DNA of 64,000 bases from Sphingomonas paucimobilis NBRC 13935. GTDB lineage: Bacteria; Pseudomonadota; Alphaproteobacteria; Sphingomonadales; Sphingomonadaceae. The stretch spans positions 62,001-126,000 of the forward strand of contig NZ_BBJS01000023.1 in assembly GCF_000739895.2 (NCBI RefSeq), in the 5' to 3' direction. The notes beneath the pieces were generated by a model, which saw only the letters and a program-made list of their open reading frames with translations, searched no databases and was not told where the DNA came from. Position numbers and translations under genes: made by a program. Shown here piece by piece: positions 9,196 through 18,066 of this stretch (its first letter is position 1; each line of letters opens with the position of its first letter).

Positions 9196-12100
9196 TTACT
9201 CCGCCGCCACCGCCGCGACAGAGTCGTCCAGCGGATGCGCCAGGCGGGTCAGCATTTCCTTCGGGCAGACCTGCCAGAAATGCCCGGCCACCCGGTCCCA
9301 ATCCTCCAGCAGGCCCTTCGACCACTTGCTGTCGGTGCGTGCGGCATGTTCCTCGATCAGGCCGCGCAGCACGCCTTCCCAATGTGCAGAGGCGAGGCGC
9401 TGCCACACGATATTCTCGGGGTTGGCACGGCGCGCGAAACGCTCTTCGGGGTCGTAGATGAAGGCCATGCCGCCGGTCATGCCCGCGCCGAAATTGGCGC
9501 CGACCTCACCCAGCACCACGGCGGTGCCGCCGGTCATATATTCGCACCCGTTCGCGCCGCAGCCCTCGACCACCACGGTCGCGCCCGAGTTGCGCACCGC
9601 GAAACGCTCGCCCGCCTGGCCCGCCGCGAACAGCTTGCCCGAGGTCGCGCCGTAAAGGACGGTGTTGCCGATGATCGTGTTCTTCTGGCTGGCCAGCGGC
9701 GAGCTGACCGCCGGGCGCACGATGATGGTGCCGCCCGACAGGCCCTTGCCGACATAGTCGTTGGCGTCGCCGAACACTTCCAGCGTCACGCCCTTGCACA
9801 GGAAGGCGCCCAGCGACTGGCCCGCGCTCCCACGCAGCCGCACGGTGACATGCCCGTCGGCCAGCTTGCTCATGCCGAACTTGCGCGTGATCTCCGACGA
9901 CAGCCGGGTGCCGACCGCGCGGTGCGTGTTGCGCACCGAATAGGTCAGCTGCATCTTCTCGCCGCGCGAGAAGACGGCACTCGCATCCTTGATGATCTGC
10001 GCGTCCAGGCTGTCGGGCACCTCGTTGCGGAAGGTCGACAGGCTGAACCGCCGCTCGGCATCGGTCGCATCGACCTTGGCCAGCACCGGGTTGAGGTCGA
10101 GATCATCGAGATGCTCGGCTCCACGGCTGACCTGGCGCAGCAGCTCGGTGCGCCCGATCACCTCGTCCAGCGAGCGCACGCCCAGGCGCGCCAGAATGTC
10201 GCGGACTTCCTCGGCGATGAAGGTCATCAGGTTGATGACCTTTTCCGGCGTGCCGGTGAACTTGGCGCGAAGCCGCTCGTCCTGCACGCAGACGCCCACG
10301 GGGCAGGTGTTGCTATGGCACTGGCGCACCATGATGCAGCCCATCGCCACGAGGCTGAGCGTGCCGATGCCGAACTCCTCCGCACCCAGGATCGCCGCGA
10401 TCACGATGTCGCGCCCGGTCTTCAGGCCACCATCGGCACGCAGGCGGATGCGCCCGCGCAGACCGTTGAGGGTCAGCGTCTGGTTGACCTCCGAAAGACC
10501 CATTTCCCAGGGCGTGCCGGCGTATTTGATCGAGGTCTGGGGCGACGCGCCCGTGCCGCCGACATGGCCCGACACCAGGATGACGTCGGCATGTGCCTTG
10601 GCCACGCCCGCCGCGACCGTGCCGATGCCCGCGGACGACACCAGCTTCACGCAGACCCGCGCACGCGGGTTGATCTGCTTGCAGTCATAGATGAGCTGCG
10701 CGAGATCCTCGATCGAGTAGATGTCGTGGTGCGGCGGCGGCGAGATGAGGGTCACACCCGGCGTCGCATGGCGCAGCTTGGCGATGAACTCGGTCACCTT
10801 GAAGCCGGGCAACTGCCCGCCCTCGCCGGGCTTGGCACCCTGCGCGACCTTGATCTCGATCTCGTCGCAGGCGTTCAGATATTCCGCCGTGACGCCGAAG
10901 CGACCGGACGCGATCTGCTTGATCGTCGAGTTGGCGTTGTCGCCATTGTCATAGGGCTGATAGCGCAACTTGTCCTCGCCGCCCTCGCCCGACACGGCCT
11001 TCGCGCCGATCCGGTTCATCGCGATCGCCAGCGTCTCATGCGCTTCGGGCGACAGCGCGCCCAGCGACATGCCCGGCGTCACGAAACGCTTGCGGATTTC
11101 GGTGATCGCCTCGACCTGATCGACCGGCACGCCCTCGTTCGGGAAGTTGAACTGGAGCAGGTCGCGCAAGTAAACCGGCGGCAGGTCGCCGACGCCGCGC
11201 GCGAATTGCAGGTACGTCGAATAGCTGTCGGTCGCGACCGCCGTCTGCAACAGGTGCATCAGCTGCGCCGAATAGGCATGGGTCTCACCGCCGTCGCGCT
11301 GGCGATAGAAGCCGCCGATCGGCAGCGTCGCGACATGCTGGTCCCAGGCCGCTTCGTGGCGGACCATCGCCGAGTAATGGAGCGAGTTATACCCCTCGCC
11401 CGAGATTTTGGCGGGCATGCCCGGGAACAGGTCGTTGACCAGCGCGCGGCTGAGACCCACCGCTTCGAAATTATAGCCGCCACGATAGCTGGAGATCACT
11501 GCGATCCCCATCTTCGCCATGATCTTGAGCAGGCCATCCTCGATCGCGGTGCGATGGTTGGCCAGGCACTGGTCGATCGACAGGTCGCCGAACAGCCCGC
11601 GCTGGTGACGGTCGACAATCGCGGCCTCGGCGAGATAGGCGTTCACCGTCGTCGCGCCGACGCCGATCAGCACCGCGTAATAATGGGTGTCGAGGCATTC
11701 GGCCGACCGCACGTTGATCGACGCGTAAGAGCGCAGGCCCCGGCGGACGAGGTGCGTGTGCACCGCCGCCGCCGCCAGCACGCCCGCGATCGCGACCCGG
11801 TCCTCGCCGACATGCTCGTCGGTCAGGAACAGCTCGGAGCGCCCTTCGCGCACCGCCTGTTCGGCCTGGTTGCGGATGCGCTGGATCGCGGCGCGCAGGC
11901 GGTCGGGGCCGCCATCGGCCTCGAAGGTGCAGTCGATCTCCGCCGCCGAACGGCCGAAATGCGCCTTCAGTCGGTGCCAGTCGGCGCCGGTCAGGACCGG
12001 AGACGGCAGGACCAGCACCCGCTCGCGCCGATCCTCGGTGTCGAGGATGTTGGCGAGATTGCCGAACCGGGTCTTGAGCGACATCACATAGCGTTCGCGA

Positions 12101-13716
12101 AGCGAGTCGATCGGCGGGTTCGTCACCTGCGAGAAATTTTGGCGGAAGAACTGGCTGATGAGACGCGGCTTGTCGGAGATGACCGCCAGCGGCGTGTCAT
12201 CGCCCATCGAGCCGATGGCTTCCTTGCCGCCCTCGGCCATGGGCGACAGGATCAGCTCCATATCTTCCATGGTCTGGCCCGCCGCGACCTGACGGCGCAG
12301 CATCTCAGCCCGCGGCATCCGCACCAGCGCTTCGCCCTCGGACGGCTGGGGCAGCTGGTCCATGGTCAGGAACTCGCCGATCATCGCGGCATAGTCCTGT
12401 TCGCCCGCGATCTGGTCCTTGATTGCGCGGTCGTCGTACAGCTTGCCCTCGGCCAGATCGACGGCGATCATCTGCCCCGGCCCCAGACGCCCCTTGGCGG
12501 TGATGGTGGCTTCCGGCACCACGACCATGCCGCTTTCCGAACCCACGATCAGCAGGCCGTCGGCGGTCAGCGTGTAGCGCAGCGGGCGCAGCGCGTTGCG
12601 GTCCATGCCCGCCACCGCCCAGCGGCCATCGGTCATCGCCAGCGCGGCGGGGCCGTCCCACGGCTCCATGACGGAGGCGAGATACTGGTACATCTCGGCA
12701 TGCGCCTTGGGCGTGTCGAGGTCCTTCTGCCACGCCTCGGGCACCAGCATCAGCTTGGCGGTCGGCGCGTCGCGGCCCGAACGGCAGATCGCCTCGAACA
12801 CCGCGTCGAGGGCAGCGGTGTCGGACGCGCCCGCCGGGATCACCGGCTTGATATCCTCCGAATTGTCGCCGAACGCGATCGAGGCCATCCGGATCTCGTG
12901 GCTGAGCATCCAGTTCTTGTTGCCGCGGATCGTGTTGATCTCACCGTTATGCGCCAGGCAGCGGAAGGGCTGCGCCAGCCACCATTGCGGGAAGGTGTTG
13001 GTCGAATAACGCTGGTGGAAGATCGCCACGCGGCTCTCGAACCGATGGTCCTGCAGGTCGGGATAGAAGACCGACAGGCTCTCGGCGAGGAACAGCCCCT
13101 TGTAGATGATCGAGCGGCAGGACAGCGAACAGATGTAGAAACCGCTGATCTGCGCCGCGATCACGCGCTTTTCGATGCGACGGCGGATCAGATACAGGTT
13201 CTTCTCGAACTCGGCGGCATCGACCTCGTCGGGCATCGGCCCGGCGATCATGATCTGCTCGATCTCGGGGCGCGTCGCCTGCGCCTTCATGCCGATGACC
13301 GAGACGTCGACCGGCACCTGGCGCCAGCCATAGATGGTGTAGCCCGCCTCGATGATGACGCTCTCGACGATGGTGCGGCAGGTTTCCTGCGCGCCCAGAT
13401 CGGTGCGCGGCATGAAGATCATGCCGACCGCCAGCCGGTTGGGCAGGACCTTGTGCCCCGACGCGGCGATCGCATCGTCGAAGAAACGGTGCGGCAGATC
13501 GACATGCAGGCCTGCACCGTCGCCGGTCTTGCCGTCCGCATCGACCGCGCCGCGGTGCCACACGGCCTTCAGCGCGTCGATCGCCGACTGGACGACCCGA
13601 CGCGAGGGCTGGCCATCGGTGGCCGCGACCATACCGACGCCGCACGCATCGCCCTCGAACTCGGGGCGGTACATGCCGTGTTCGGCGAGGCGCTGCTTTT
13701 CGGTTTCAAAAGTCAT
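9196..13716 (-). CDS. gltB: Glutamate synthase (NADPH) large subunit
   Basis: The 1506-residue alpha subunit of GOGAT. It transfers the amide of glutamine to 2-oxoglutarate, making two glutamates, in the cytoplasm. The class II glutaminase domain begins at Cys25 after a 24-residue propeptide (DACGVGMVA). The FMN synthase domain contains the 3Fe-4S cysteines in CIMVRQCHSNTCPVGVC. The C-terminal GXGXG beta-helix is seen as repeated Gly motifs (GGTIIVRPAV, GANGCEYMTGG). The ATG at 13716 is chosen over a GTG at 13725 because AAGGGG is eight bases before it. It is the last gene of the operon gltD - DUF2059 - gltB. Length and motifs are complete. Confidence 0.98.
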   Translation of the reverse strand: MTFETEKQRLAEHGMYRPEFEGDACGVGMVAATDGQPSRRVVQSAIDALKAVWHRGAVDADGKTGDGAGLHVDLPHRFFDDAIAASGHKVLPNRLAVGMIFMPRTDLGAQETCRTIVESVIIEAGYTIYGWRQVPVDVSVIGMKAQATRPEIEQIMIAGPMPDEVDAAEFEKNLYLIRRRIEKRVIAAQISGFYICSLSCRSIIYKGLFLAESLSVFYPDLQDHRFESRVAIFHQRYSTNTFPQWWLAQPFRCLAHNGEINTIRGNKNWMLSHEIRMASIAFGDNSEDIKPVIPAGASDTAALDAVFEAICRSGRDAPTAKLMLVPEAWQKDLDTPKAHAEMYQYLASVMEPWDGPAALAMTDGRWAVAGMDRNALRPLRYTLTADGLLIVGSESGMVVVPEATITAKGRLGPGQMIAVDLAEGKLYDDRAIKDQIAGEQDYAAMIGEFLTMDQLPQPSEGEALVRMPRAEMLRRQVAAGQTMEDMELILSPMAEGGKEAIGSMGDDTPLAVISDKPRLISQFFRQNFSQVTNPPIDSLRERYVMSLKTRFGNLANILDTEDRRERVLVLPSPVLTGADWHRLKAHFGRSAAEIDCTFEADGGPDRLRAAIQRIRNQAEQAVREGRSELFLTDEHVGEDRVAIAGVLAAAAVHTHLVRRGLRSYASINVRSAECLDTHYYAVLIGVGATTVNAYLAEAAIVDRHQRGLFGDLSIDQCLANHRTAIEDGLLKIMAKMGIAVISSYRGGYNFEAVGLSRALVNDLFPGMPAKISGEGYNSLHYSAMVRHEAAWDQHVATLPIGGFYRQRDGGETHAYSAQLMHLLQTAVATDSYSTYLQFARGVGDLPPVYLRDLLQFNFPNEGVPVDQVEAITEIRKRFVTPGMSLGALSPEAHETLAIAMNRIGAKAVSGEGGEDKLRYQPYDNGDNANSTIKQIASGRFGVTAEYLNACDEIEIKVAQGAKPGEGGQLPGFKVTEFIAKLRHATPGVTLISPPPHHDIYSIEDLAQLIYDCKQINPRARVCVKLVSSAGIGTVAAGVAKAHADVILVSGHVGGTGASPQTSIKYAGTPWEMGLSEVNQTLTLNGLRGRIRLRADGGLKTGRDIVIAAILGAEEFGIGTLSLVAMGCIMVRQCHSNTCPVGVCVQDERLRAKFTGTPEKVINLMTFIAEEVRDILARLGVRSLDEVIGRTELLRQVSRGAEHLDDLDLNPVLAKVDATDAERRFSLSTFRNEVPDSLDAQIIKDASAVFSRGEKMQLTYSVRNTHRAVGTRLSSEITRKFGMSKLADGHVTVRLRGSAGQSLGAFLCKGVTLEVFGDANDYVGKGLSGGTIIVRPAVSSPLASQKNTIIGNTVLYGATSGKLFAAGQAGERFAVRNSGATVVVEGCGANGCEYMTGGTAVVLGEVGANFGAGMTGGMAFIYDPEERFARRANPENIVWQRLASAHWEGVLRGLIEEHAARTDSKWSKGLLEDWDRVAGHFWQVCPKEMLTRLAHPLDDSVAAVAAE

Positions 13717-13729
13717 GGATGTCACCCCT

Positions 13730-14284
13730 TCAGGCTGCCGGCCGCTGGTCGGCGGGGATAAGATGTTCGATCGTCGCCTTCATGGCCGCTTCGCCGGTTT
13801 CGCGACCGACCTTCACGCCCATCGGAAACAGGCGCCGTTGCAATTCCGGCATTACCGACAGGGTCTTCTGACCCAGTGGCGTACCGTAAAAGGCGGCGAG
13901 ATCGCGCAGTTCGGCCGTGGTGAAGGCGCGCGCATATTCCTGATCGGTCATGGCGCGCATTTCCGGGTAGCGGGCCCGAAACGCCTTGCCAAAACGCTCG
14001 GCGAAATCACGCTTGAACGCCGCCATCCGGGTCGGATCGGACAAGGCTTCACGCAGTTTGGTGGGAACCTGATTGTTATGCTCCAGCCCGTCGAATAGCT
14101 GGCTGGTCGCCAATGGGATCATCTGGGCCATGATCGCGTCATATTGCCGCTCAAGCCCCATCTTGGTCATCAGCGCATCGGCCGCCGCGATCCGATCGGG
14201 ATCGTCCTGCGCCGCCGGAGCCGGACCAGTCTGCCCTGATACCGGCGCTGCCAACAGCAACGCCGCGAAAGCAAGCACATGCAT
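13730..14284 (-). CDS. DUF2059 domain protein, exported
   Basis: A 184-residue protein with a signal peptide (MHVLAFAALLLAAPVSG) and a C-terminal DUF2059 domain (FTTAELRDLAAFYGTPLGQK is the diagnostic stretch). It is probably periplasmic; family function is unknown. Its ATG overlaps the gltD stop as TGATG, and its stop lies just before gltB. It is thus translationally embedded in the glutamate synthase operon. The frame is open further upstream, but that part is antisense-free overlap with gltD and lacks a signal peptide start. Confidence 0.85.
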   Translation of the reverse strand: MHVLAFAALLLAAPVSGQTGPAPAAQDDPDRIAAADALMTKMGLERQYDAIMAQMIPLATSQLFDGLEHNNQVPTKLREALSDPTRMAAFKRDFAERFGKAFRARYPEMRAMTDQEYARAFTTAELRDLAAFYGTPLGQKTLSVMPELQRRLFPMGVKVGRETGEAAMKATIEHLIPADQRPAA

Positions 14285-15735
14285 CACGCCGCCACCTTCT
14301 CGCGCGCACCCGTCTTCGCCCGCGTCTTCAGCCACTGGTGCATCGCCTTGGCCACGTCGCGGCCGTCGCGGATCGCCCACACCACAAGGCTCGCCCCGCG
14401 CACGATGTCGCCGGCGGCGAACACGCCGTCCAGGCTGGTCATCAGCGTGCGGCCATCGACCAGCACCGTGCCCCAGCGGCTGACGCCCAGCTCGGCGGTG
14501 CCGAACAGGCTCGGCAGATCCTCGGCATCGAAGCCCAGCGCCTTGATGACCATGTCCGCTTCGAGCAGATGGTCGGCACCCGGCTCGGCCTCCGGCGCGC
14601 GGCGGCCGCTGGCGTCCGGCGCACCCAGCCGCATCTTGGCGGCGCGGACGCCCGTCACGGTCTCACCACCTTCGAAGCCGAGCGGCGCGGACAGCCAGAC
14701 GAACTCGGCGCCTTCCTCCTCGGCATTGGCGACTTCGCGCTGCGAGCCCGGCATGTTGGCGCGGTCGCGGCGATAGAGGCACTTCACCGACTTGGCGCCC
14801 TGGCGGATCGCGGTGCGGACACAATCCATCGCGGTGTCGCCGCCGCCGATCACGACGACATTCTTGCCCTCGGCGTTCAGCGAGCCATTCTCGAACGCCT
14901 CGACCGTGTCGCCGAAGCTCTTGCGGTTGGACGCGGTCAGATAGTCGAGCGCGGCGATCACGCCGTTCGCGGCCGCGCCATCCACATCGACATTGCGCGC
15001 CTTGTACACGCCGGTCGCGATCAGCACCGCGTCATGACGACGGCGCAGTTCCTCCAGCGTCGCATCCTCGCCGACCGCGAACCCTTCGTGGAAGACGATA
15101 CCGCCCGCCTTCAGTCGCTCGACTCGGCGCATGACGACGGGCTTCTCCAGCTTGAAGCCGGGGATGCCATAAGTCAGCAGCCCGCCCGCGCGGTCATGCC
15201 GGTCATAGACATGGACCTCATACCCCGACACGCGCAGATATTCTGCGGCGGTCAGGCCGGCAGGCCCCGCGCCGATCACAGCGATCGATTGGCCGCGCTC
15301 CGGTCCGGGGACCAGCGGCTCGACCCAGCCCTCTTCCCAGGCGGTGTCGGTGATGAACTTCTCGACCGAGCCGATCGTGACCGCGCCATGGCCGGAAAAC
15401 TCGATGACGCAATTGCCTTCGCACAGCCGGTCCTGCGGACAGATGCGACCGCAAATCTCGGGCATGGTCGAGGTGGCGTTGGACAGCTCATAGGCTTCGC
15501 GCAGACGCCCCTCGGCGGTCAGGCGCAGCCAGTCGGGGATATGGTTGTGCAGCGGGCAATGGACCGAGCAATAGGGCACGCCGCATTGCGAGCAGCGCCC
15601 CGCCTGATCCTCCGCCGCCGGCGGCGCATAGCGTTCGGCGATTTCGCGGAAATCCTCCGTACGGTCCGATGCAGATCGCTTGGCAGGATAGGCCTGCTCG
15701 CGAGTCACGAATTTCAGCATAGAATCGTTCGCCAT
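14284..15735 (-). CDS. gltD: Glutamate synthase (NADPH) small subunit
   Basis: The 483-residue beta subunit of GOGAT. It oxidises NADPH through FAD and passes electrons over 4Fe-4S clusters to the large subunit. The N-terminal cysteine clusters are visible (CSQCGVPYCSVHCPLHNHIP, then CGRICPQDRLCEGNC). They are followed by the FAD-binding VIGAGPAGLTAAEYL and the NADPH-binding VVVIGGGDTAMDC. GGAGG lies five bases before the ATG. It is first in the operon, with DUF2059 and gltB following by overlap or short spacing. Placing gltD before gltB reverses the usual E. coli order. Confidence 0.97.
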   Translation of the reverse strand: MANDSMLKFVTREQAYPAKRSASDRTEDFREIAERYAPPAAEDQAGRCSQCGVPYCSVHCPLHNHIPDWLRLTAEGRLREAYELSNATSTMPEICGRICPQDRLCEGNCVIEFSGHGAVTIGSVEKFITDTAWEEGWVEPLVPGPERGQSIAVIGAGPAGLTAAEYLRVSGYEVHVYDRHDRAGGLLTYGIPGFKLEKPVVMRRVERLKAGGIVFHEGFAVGEDATLEELRRRHDAVLIATGVYKARNVDVDGAAANGVIAALDYLTASNRKSFGDTVEAFENGSLNAEGKNVVVIGGGDTAMDCVRTAIRQGAKSVKCLYRRDRANMPGSQREVANAEEEGAEFVWLSAPLGFEGGETVTGVRAAKMRLGAPDASGRRAPEAEPGADHLLEADMVIKALGFDAEDLPSLFGTAELGVSRWGTVLVDGRTLMTSLDGVFAAGDIVRGASLVVWAIRDGRDVAKAMHQWLKTRAKTGAREKVAA

Positions 15736-15888
15736 ATGCGCCTCCGAAGAGCCGGATATTGCGCGAACGCCCCGCTGTCACGGGAGAATCGACATATACG
15801 ACAGCATTCACTCCCTATTTAATGTCAATTCTGGCAGACGGACCGTCTTATTGCGACCCACCCGCAAGTAAATAGGTCCGCTTTGGCA

Positions 15889-16698
15889 TCAATGCAGCGT
15901 CAGCAGCGCCAGTGCGATGCTTCCGGCGACGATTCGATACCAGGCGAATGGCCCAAATCCATGTTTGCCGACGATGCCGACGAACCAACGCACCACCAGC
16001 AGTGCGACGATGAAGGACACGACGAAGCCGACCCCGATCTCCAGGGGGCCGATGCTGCTGCCGGCGCGCATTGCGTCCAGATGCCCCGCCGTCTCGACCA
16101 CGCTCGCGCCCAGCATGGTCGGGATCGCCAGGAAGAAGCTAAACTCCGCCGCCGTGCGCCGCTCAACGCCCAGGGTCAGCGCGCCCAGGATCGTCGCGCC
16201 CGAGCGGCTGACGCCCGGGATCATCGCCAGACACTGAAGGAAACCGACCCCCAATGCGGTCTTGGCCGGAACGGCCGCGATGCCGCGCGTCGTGCCGGGC
16301 TTCACCAGCCGCTCGATGACCAGGATCGCAATACCGCCGACGATCAGCGCGATGGCGACCACCTTGGGCTGGAGCAGCAGCGCCTCGATATGCTTCTTGG
16401 CCAGGACGCCGATGACGGCGGCGGGAATGAAGGCGATCAATAGGTTGCGCACGAAGCGAATCGAACCCGGATCGCGCTTGGCGAGGCCGACCATGACGGT
16501 CCAGAAGGTCCGCCAATACAGGACGACCACCGCCAGGATCGCGCCGAGCTGGATGACGATGTTGAACATCTGCCAGCGCGCATCGTCATAGCCGAGCAGC
16601 GCGCCCGCCAGGATCAGGTGCCCAGTGGAGGATACGGGCAGGAATTCGGTGACACCCTCGACGATGCCCAGGATGATGGCGGCCAGCAGATCGTTCAC
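15889..16698 (-). CDS. uppP: Undecaprenyl-diphosphatase
   Basis: A 269-residue polytopic membrane enzyme (BacA/UppP family) that dephosphorylates undecaprenyl diphosphate to recycle the lipid carrier for peptidoglycan and other envelope polymers. The two catalytic signatures are intact: EGVTEFLPVSSTGHLIL near the N-terminus and PGVSRSGATI in the second half. A GTG at 16698 with GGGGA five bases upstream is the best start; the open frame up to 16854 runs back over the preceding terminator. It is a single gene. Confidence 0.95.
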   Translation of the reverse strand: MNDLLAAIILGIVEGVTEFLPVSSTGHLILAGALLGYDDARWQMFNIVIQLGAILAVVVLYWRTFWTVMVGLAKRDPGSIRFVRNLLIAFIPAAVIGVLAKKHIEALLLQPKVVAIALIVGGIAILVIERLVKPGTTRGIAAVPAKTALGVGFLQCLAMIPGVSRSGATILGALTLGVERRTAAEFSFFLAIPTMLGASVVETAGHLDAMRAGSSIGPLEIGVGFVVSFIVALLVVRWFVGIVGKHGFGPFAWYRIVAGSIALALLTLH

Positions 16699-16711
16699 AT
16701 GCGTCCCCAAG

Positions 16712-16742
16712 AAAAAGCCCCGCCGCCATAAGGCGACGGGGC
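16712..16742 (-). terminator. Rho-independent terminator after the NDUFA9-like gene
   Basis: On the minus strand a GC-rich stem (GCCCCGTCGCC / GGCGGCGGGGC with a TTAT loop) is followed by TTTTTC. It lies 39 bases beyond the reductase stop and just before the uppP ribosome site. Confidence 0.88.
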
Positions 16743-16780
16743 GTTCAGCGAAACGACAAAGACGTTTGTCGCGGGACGGT

Positions 16781-17713
16781 TCAGGCCGCCAGCGTCTCGG
16801 TCCGCCGTCCGAAGCGGCCCGCCTTGCGGAAACGGACCAGATACTCCGGCGCAACGGCGGCTAGCGGCTCGGGCGTGACGCCCAGTTCGGCCAGGCCCGG
16901 CGTGCCAGCGGCGGCGACATTGTCCTGCTGCAGCATCAGCCACTGATCCCAGCTGATCGGCGAGCCCGGCAGCCGCGCGAGCAGCGCACCGGCAAAGTCG
17001 GGCAGCTCGATGAAATTCGGCTTGCGACCCAGGGTCTGCGCGATCCAGCGGACCAGCTCGCCCATCGAGATCACATCGGGGCCGCCCAGCTCATAGGTGC
17101 GGCCGCCATGCGCCTCGGGATGGCGCAGCGCGGCGGCGATCGCTTCGCCGACATCGCCGGCAAAGACCGGCTGGAACTTCACGCCCGCGCGCAGGATCGG
17201 CACGACCGGCGCCGACACCATGCCGGCAAAGCGGTTCACGAACTGGTCCTCGCGCCCGAAGACGATCGAGGGGCGCAGGATGGTGGCGTTCGGGAAGGCC
17301 TGGCGCACCGCCGTCTCACCCTCGCCCTTGGAACGCGCATAGGCGGCCTGGCCGTTGGCATCGGCGCCGATCGCCGAGACATGGGCGAGCGCTGTCACGC
17401 CGGCGGCCCGGGCGGCCTCTGCCACGGCGCGTGCGCCATCGACATGGATGCGCTGCATATTGCCGCCCATCACACCGACCAGATTGACGACCGCATCCGC
17501 CCCCTCGACCGCACGCGCGACCGTGTCGGGCCGCGCGATATCGGCCGCGACGAACTGAGTCTGGCCCAGCCCGCCTTGCGTGCGCAGGAAATAGGCCTGG
17601 CGCGGATCGCGCTGCGCCACCCGCACCCGCGTTCCGTCGCGCATCAACTCGCGTGCGACATAGCGGCCCAGAAAACCCCCGCCGCCGATCAGCGTCACCA
17701 GCTTGTTCGTCAT
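16781..17713 (-). CDS. NAD(P)-binding atypical SDR, complex I NDUFA9-like
   Basis: A 310-residue Rossmann-fold protein of the extended/atypical short-chain dehydrogenase group related to the NDUFA9 subunit. The dinucleotide-binding loop is VTLIGGGGFLGRYVAREL. VVNLVGVMGGNMQRIHVDGA and the YARSKGEGE segment (an altered YxxxK) follow. The ATG at 17713 is preceded by AGGGACGG. Such genes in alphaproteobacteria often sit near uppP, as here. Roles proposed for the family include quinone or complex I assembly functions, but none can be assigned from sequence. Confidence 0.88.
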   Translation of the reverse strand: MTNKLVTLIGGGGFLGRYVARELMRDGTRVRVAQRDPRQAYFLRTQGGLGQTQFVAADIARPDTVARAVEGADAVVNLVGVMGGNMQRIHVDGARAVAEAARAAGVTALAHVSAIGADANGQAAYARSKGEGETAVRQAFPNATILRPSIVFGREDQFVNRFAGMVSAPVVPILRAGVKFQPVFAGDVGEAIAAALRHPEAHGGRTYELGGPDVISMGELVRWIAQTLGRKPNFIELPDFAGALLARLPGSPISWDQWLMLQQDNVAAAGTPGLAELGVTPEPLAAVAPEYLVRFRKAGRFGRRTETLAA

Positions 17714-17770
17714 GACCGTCCCTATTTTCCGAAAAATCGTGCCGCGCCCCTTTGCCCCGCAAAAAAGCCG

Positions 17771-17800
17771 TTGACAAGGATTCGAACCCTCCCCTAAAGG
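17771..17800 (+). promoter_or_regulatory. Likely promoter of tRNA-Leu
   Basis: A consensus TTGACA at 17771-17776 and a weak TAAAGG 18 bases further on stand about 20 bases before the tRNA 5' end. The -10 element is poor, so only the -35 is convincing. Confidence 0.45.
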
Positions 17801-17816
17801 CGCGGGCCTACCCCGT

Positions 17817-17903
17817 GCCCAGATGGCGGAATTGGTAGACGCACCAGCTTCAGGTGCTGGCGATCGCAAGGTCGTGGAGGTTCGAGTCCTCTTCTGGGCA
17901 CCA
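17817..17903 (+). tRNA. tRNA-Leu (anticodon CAG)
   Basis: An 87-base tRNA including the encoded CCA. The acceptor stem is GCCCAGA / TCTGGGC, with D-loop TTGGTAGAC, anticodon stem CCAGC / GCTGG around TTCAGGT, a long variable arm (type II) and T-arm GGTTCGAGTCC. It decodes CUG. Its 3' end is the integration site of the genomic island to its right: the last 21 bases recur with one base missing at 33794-33813. Confidence 0.97.
17883..17903 (+). repeat. attL: tRNA-Leu 3' end
   Basis: The 21-base tRNA 3' end (CGAGTCCTCTTCTGGGCACC plus A) is the left junction of the island. The right copy at 33794-33813 matches except for one missing G. The integrase gene starts 163 bases inside, the usual layout for tRNA-targeting P4-type integrases. 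Confidence 0.85.
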
Positions 17904-18016
17904 TTCCCCTGTTCGCCATAGTGCGTTCACGGTCGACAAAACCCCGGAAAAATGCGAAAAACGGCCTCGAGCCGACCGGGGGCGTTCGCTATCGTTCGTC
18001 CAAATTCGGGGGCTCT

Positions 18017-18037
18017 CGGGGGCCCCTTTGGGGGCCT
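18017..18037 (+). repeat. Left copy of a G-rich terminal direct repeat
   Basis: A 21-base sequence made of two GGGGGCC blocks separated by CCTTT; it matches 33718-33738 at 19 of 21 positions in the same orientation. It lies between attL and the integrase start. It could be an integrase arm-type binding site (inference). Confidence 0.6.
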
Positions 18038-18066
18038 GCCGGTTTAAACGTCGAGCGAGGCCCCCA

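Noticed and set aside
9070..13761. Open frame of 1563 codons on the plus strand opposite gltB
   Set aside because: It is the antisense shadow of a perfectly conserved glutamate synthase; the translation is rich in Arg, His and Asp without any domain, as expected for antisense frames in high-GC DNA.
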